From Comamonadaceae bacterium (GTDB lineage: Bacteria; Pseudomonadota; Gammaproteobacteria; Burkholderiales; Burkholderiaceae_C), in NCBI GenBank assembly GCA_021286965.1, contig JAJTBK010000462.1, forward strand, positions 1 to 8,420: a DNA stretch of 8,420 nucleotides, given 5' to 3'. Shown here in pieces: positions 5,744 to 8,420 of this stretch. The translations under genes were made by a program, and so were the position numbers. Every line of letters begins with the position of its first letter. Positions within the stretch are counted from its first letter, which is position 1. Under the pieces are notes generated by a model. It was not told the origin of the DNA and searched no databases. It saw only the letters and a list, made by a program, of their open reading frames with translations.

Positions 5744-5773
5744 TTTTTTCCCCTCGACTGTGTGTTTTTTCCT

Positions 5774-6154
5774 ATGTACCGCACCCTGCTCAAATCCAAG
5801 ATCCACCGCGTCAAGACCACGCACTGCGAGCTGCACTACGAAGGCTCCTGCGCCATCGACGAAGACCTGATGGAAGCGGCCAACCTGGTCGAGAACGAAC
5901 AGATCCACATCTGGAACGTCGATAACGGCGAGCGCTTCGTCACCTACGCCATCAAGGGCCAGCGCGGCAGCGGCATGATCTCGGTCAACGGCTCGGCGGC
6001 GCGGCGCGCCTGCGTCGGCGATTTGCTCATCATTGCCTCCTTTGCCCAGGTGGCCGAAGCCGACGTCGCCACGCACGCGCCACAGCTGGTGTTCGTCAAC
6101 GAGCACAACCGCCAGGTCGAGCTGCGCCACCACGTGCCGACGCAGCAGCTCTAA
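5774..6154 (+). CDS. panD: Aspartate 1-decarboxylase proenzyme
   Basis: PanD decarboxylates L-aspartate to beta-alanine, the precursor that PanC joins to pantoate for pantothenate and CoA. The product from ATG 5774 is 126 residues, the same length as E. coli PanD, and aligns with it from residue 1. The self-cleavage site is the Gly24-Ser25 pair in YEGSCAID, which would yield a beta chain and a pyruvoyl-capped alpha chain. Lys9, Arg54 and Tyr58, conserved in the active site, are present. The NGSAA segment (72-76) and [11 protein letters not shown] follow. An in-frame GTG at 5762 would add only four residues (MFFP) and is rejected by homology. No Shine-Dalgarno is visible; the leader is T-rich. 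panD lies 30 bases after nadB, and its TAA abuts the ATG of bioA. panC, a common neighbour in related bacteria as I recall, is absent here. Confidence 0.95.
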   Translation: MYRTLLKSKIHRVKTTHCELHYEGSCAIDEDLMEAANLVENEQIHIWNVDNGERFVTYAIKGQRGSGMISVNGSAARRACVGDLLIIASFAQVAEADVATHAPQLVFVNEHNRQVELRHHVPTQQL

Positions 6155-7516
6155 ATGCGCGCCGTGATGCCGAGCGCGCTCGCTGCGCGCAGCAGCGCCA
6201 GCGTCTGGCACCCCTGCACGCAAATGCAGCGCCATGAGGCCGACCCGCCGCTGGCCATCGTGCGCGCGCAGGGGCCCTGGCTCTATACCGAGGGCGGAGC
6301 GCGCATCCTCGACGGCATCAGCTCCTGGTGGGTCAACCTGTTTGGCCACTGCCACCCGCACATCCAGGCGGCGCTGACGGCGCAGCTGGCGCAGCTCGAC
6401 CACGTCATGCTGGCGGGCTTTACGCACGCGCCGGTGGTCGAGCTGTCCGAGCGCCTGGCACAACTGAGCGGCCTGGGCCACGCCTTCTACGGCAGCGACG
6501 GCGCCAGCGCCACCGAGATCGCGCTCAAGATGAGCGCGCACTACTGGCGCAACCAGGGCCGGCCAGAAAAATCGGGCTTCGTCGGCCTGGCCGGCGGCTA
6601 CCACGGCGAAACCGTGGGCGCCCTGGCCGTCACCGACATCCCGCTGTTTCGCGCCGCCTACGCGCCGCTGCTGCGCCTGGCTGCCACCGTACCCAGCCCC
6701 GACGCCCGCGCCGCCCAGCCGGGCGAGAGCGCGGCCGACGTCGCCCGGCGCGCTGCAGCCGCGCTGCACGACTGGCTGGCCGCCCACCACCAGCACACCG
6801 CCGCCCTCATCCTGGAGCCGCTGGCGCAATGCGCCGCCGGCATGGTGTTCTACGACGCCCAATACCTGCGCCTGGCGCGCGCGCTATGCGACCGCTACCA
6901 GGTGCACCTGGTGGCCGACGAGATCGCCGTCGGCTTTGGCCGCACCGGCACGCTGTTTGCGCACCAGCAGGCCGGCGTCCGGCCCGATTTTCTGTGCCTA
7001 TCGAAGGGCCTGACCGGCGGCACGCTGGCGCTGTCGGCGGTGCTCACCACCGACGCCGTCTACCAGGCGTTCTACGCCGACGAGGTGGCGCGCGGCTTCT
7101 TGCACTCACATTCCTACACCGGCAACCCACTGGCCTGCCGCGCTGCACTGGCGACGCTGGAGCTGTGGCAGCAGCACGACACCCTGGCGGCGAACGCCAA
7201 GCTGGCGCAGCGCCTGAGCGCCGCCCTCGCGCCCCTGGCCGCGCACCCGCGCGTGCGCCACGCACGCCAGCTGGGCATGATCTGGGCCTGGGACGTGGAC
7301 ACGCCGCTGCCCGACTTCGCCCGCCGCTACCAGCGCCAGGCGCTGGCACGCGGCCTGCTGCTGCGCCCCATTGGCCACACCCTGTACGCCATGCCGCCCT
7401 ACCTGCTCGACGACGAAGCCATCGCCCACCTGGCCCATAACGCCCTGGCCGCCCTGAACGCCACCCTGGCCGAAGAAGACGGCGCCAGCGCCCACCACGA
7501 GGCGGCGCTGCCATGA
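6155..7516 (+). CDS. bioA: Adenosylmethionine-8-amino-7-oxononanoate aminotransferase
   Basis: BioA is a PLP-dependent class III aminotransferase that converts 8-amino-7-oxononanoate (KAPA) to 7,8-diaminononanoate (DAPA), using S-adenosylmethionine as amino donor. The 453-residue product carries the BioA-specific SSWW motif (56-59) and HVMLAGFTHAP (83-93). It also has the PLP phosphate-binding GSDGASATE (113-121), GGYHGET (147-153), Asp255 in VADEIAVGFGRTG (PLP ring nitrogen) and the Schiff-base Lys284 in LCLSKGLTGGT. Arg404 in LLRPIGHTLYAMPPY corresponds to the substrate-carboxylate arginine (Arg391 in E. coli). The N-terminus is about 15 residues longer than E. coli BioA, and ATG 6167 (Met5) is an alternative start. 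The ATG at 6155 directly follows the panD stop codon (TAAATG), which suggests translation by reinitiation. The 3' end overlaps bioD by 4 bases. Confidence 0.95.
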   Translation: MRAVMPSALAARSSASVWHPCTQMQRHEADPPLAIVRAQGPWLYTEGGARILDGISSWWVNLFGHCHPHIQAALTAQLAQLDHVMLAGFTHAPVVELSERLAQLSGLGHAFYGSDGASATEIALKMSAHYWRNQGRPEKSGFVGLAGGYHGETVGALAVTDIPLFRAAYAPLLRLAATVPSPDARAAQPGESAADVARRAAAALHDWLAAHHQHTAALILEPLAQCAAGMVFYDAQYLRLARALCDRYQVHLVADEIAVGFGRTGTLFAHQQAGVRPDFLCLSKGLTGGTLALSAVLTTDAVYQAFYADEVARGFLHSHSYTGNPLACRAALATLELWQQHDTLAANAKLAQRLSAALAPLAAHPRVRHARQLGMIWAWDVDTPLPDFARRYQRQALARGLLLRPIGHTLYAMPPYLLDDEAIAHLAHNALAALNATLAEEDGASAHHEAALP

Positions 7517-8190
7517 GCGCCGGCCTGTTCATCGCCGGCACCGATACCGGCGTCGGCAAGAGCCTGGCCGCCTGCGCGCTGCTGCACGCACTCGCGGCGC
7601 GCTGGCCGCGCGTGGTCGGCATGAAGCCGGTGGCCGCCGGCGCCGAGTTCCATCAGGGCCAGTGGGCGAACGAAGATGCGCTGGCGCTGCGCGCCGCCTC
7701 CAGCATCGCCGTGGCACCACAGCTGGACAACCCAGTGCTGCTGCCCGAACCGCTGTCGCCGCACATTGCCGCTGCGCGCGCCGGGCAGGTGATCGACATT
7801 GCCACCATCACCGCCAGCTACCGGCAGCTGGCCACGCTGGCCGATGCGGTGGTGGTCGAGGGCGCGGGCGGCTGGCACGTGCCGCTGTCGGACACGCACA
7901 CCGGCGCCGACCTGGCCCAGGCCCTGGGCCTGCCGGTGCTGCTGGTCGTCGGCCTGCGCCTGGGCTGCCTGAACCACGCCGCGCTCACCGCCGAGGCGAT
8001 TGCCGCGCGCGGCCTGCCGCTGGCGGGCTGGGTGGCCAACCACCTGAGCCCGGACATGGCTGCCACCAGCGAAAACATCGCCTGGCTGCGCCAGCGCCTG
8101 GCCGTGCCCCTGTGGGCCGAGCTGCCCTACCAGGAGGCACCCAATGCCCGCTCCCTGGCCGCGCACTTCACCCTGCACCCCCCTTTTTGA
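7513..8190 (+). CDS. bioD: Dethiobiotin synthetase
   Basis: BioD is an ATP-dependent carboxylase that closes the ureido ring of DAPA with CO2 to give dethiobiotin, the step directly after BioA. The 225-residue length matches the family. Motifs: P-loop GTDTGVGKS (9-17), catalytic Lys38 in MKPVAAG, acidic NEDA (53-56), the second nucleotide/metal motif EGAGGWHVPL (116-125), VGLRLGCLNHA (146-156), and the adenine-proximal WVANHLSP (173-180). The start is set by the ATGA overlap with the bioA stop (7513-7516), a normal sign of translational coupling. bioF and bioB, often adjacent in betaproteobacterial biotin clusters, do not occur on either side within the window. The next gene starts 16 bases downstream. 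Confidence 0.95.
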   Translation: MSAGLFIAGTDTGVGKSLAACALLHALAARWPRVVGMKPVAAGAEFHQGQWANEDALALRAASSIAVAPQLDNPVLLPEPLSPHIAAARAGQVIDIATITASYRQLATLADAVVVEGAGGWHVPLSDTHTGADLAQALGLPVLLVVGLRLGCLNHAALTAEAIAARGLPLAGWVANHLSPDMAATSENIAWLRQRLAVPLWAELPYQEAPNARSLAAHFTLHPPF

Positions 8191-8195
8191 CCCCC

Positions 8196-8200
8196 AAGGA
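8196..8200 (+). promoter_or_regulatory. Shine-Dalgarno of the CHMI-like gene
   Basis: AAGGA ends six bases before the ATG at 8207 and supports that start and independent ribosome loading after bioD. Confidence 0.65.
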
Positions 8201-8206
8201 ATAACC

Positions 8207-8420
8207 ATGCCCCATTTGATCGTCGAATACTCCGCCAACCTCAGCGGCCTGCCCGAGGCCGAGATGCTCGCCGCCCTCAACGCCACGCTCTGCGCCAGCC
8301 CGGAAATTCAGAACGAGGTCGATCTGAAAAGCCGCATCGTCGCTGTGGCGCAGTTCCAGGTCGGTACCGCCGATGTGCCGCGCGGCTTTGTGCACGCCCA
8401 GCTGCGCCTGCTGGCCGGGC
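8207..8420 (+). CDS. 5-carboxymethyl-2-hydroxymuconate isomerase family protein, 3'-truncated by window end
   Basis: An open reading frame of 71 codons runs off the right edge. It begins MPHLIVEYSANL, matching the N-terminus of 5-carboxymethyl-2-hydroxymuconate delta-isomerase (HpaF/CHMI, about 126 residues in E. coli). Pro2, which becomes the N-terminal catalytic proline of this tautomerase-superfamily enzyme after Met removal, is present. So are the conserved LKSRI segment with Arg43 and the FVHAQLRLLAG segment (61-71). CHMI isomerises an intermediate of homoprotocatechuate (4-hydroxyphenylacetate) degradation; family members outside such clusters have unproven substrates. No other hpa gene is in the window. 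The gene follows bioD by 16 bases with a good Shine-Dalgarno, so it is probably in the same transcript. Family call is confident; the specific reaction is not. Confidence 0.85.
   Translation, partial: MPHLIVEYSANLSGLPEAEMLAALNATLCASPEIQNEVDLKSRIVAVAQFQVGTADVPRGFVHAQLRLLAG

Noticed and set aside
5762..5773. GTG start for panD four codons upstream
   Set aside because: PanD homologues begin at the [13 protein letters not shown] sequence and the Gly24-Ser25 cleavage numbering fits ATG 5774.
4046..6862. Minus-strand open frame of 938 codons across nadB, panD and part of bioA
   Set aside because: It is exactly antisense to well-supported genes, has repetitive Arg/Ala/Gly/His-rich composition and no recognisable domain. 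Long antisense frames are expected at this GC content.
1..8420. CRISPR array, tRNA/rRNA, insertion sequence, toxin-antitoxin or phage gene
   Set aside because: No regularly spaced repeats, structural RNA signatures, transposase or integrase motifs, or phage-like genes were found on either strand.

Overview
The window is high-GC, gene-dense chromosomal DNA. The protein families, the DUF3460-scpA pairing and a dispersed repeat that I associate with Acidovorax and its relatives all point to a betaproteobacterium, most likely of the family Comamonadaceae. This placement is inference; no rRNA or other taxonomic marker is present. I see no tRNA, rRNA, CRISPR array, insertion sequence or phage gene. 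Almost every base is coding, and the longest gene-free stretch is about 60 bases.

Left part (1-2403, + strand): the 3' portion of an FMN-dependent 2-hydroxyacid dehydrogenase (LldD/mandelate dehydrogenase family) is followed 45 bases later by a complete ThDP-dependent enzyme. The latter would usually be annotated as an acetolactate synthase large subunit, but it carries a benzoylformate-decarboxylase-like histidine. Together they look like an oxidise-then-decarboxylate (or carboligate) module for an unknown 2-hydroxy acid. The junction is built from a dispersed repeat that supplies the stop region of the first gene and the Shine-Dalgarno of the second.

Middle part (2404-4144): a minus-strand lipoprotein gene with two BamE/SmpA-like motifs converges on the ThDP gene. 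It diverges, across 30 bases, from a small DUF3460 gene, which is followed by scpA (the kleisin of the SMC-ScpAB complex). A second copy of the dispersed repeat lies between DUF3460 and scpA. A clear intrinsic terminator ends this unit.

Right part (4154-8420, + strand): nadB, panD, bioA, bioD and the start of a 5-carboxymethyl-2-hydroxymuconate isomerase-like gene form a tight co-directional series. The gaps are 30, 0, -4 and 16 bases. The cluster joins isolated steps of three cofactor pathways: NAD (L-aspartate oxidase), CoA (aspartate decarboxylase giving beta-alanine) and biotin (the consecutive DAPA and dethiobiotin steps). No panC, nadA, nadC, bioF or bioB is in the window.

I found no clearly new defence or mobile system. 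The best leads are the hydroxyacid-dehydrogenase/ThDP pair, the repeat acting as a gene junction, the terminator placed directly against the nadB start codon, and the tautomerase-family gene at the end of the cofactor cluster.
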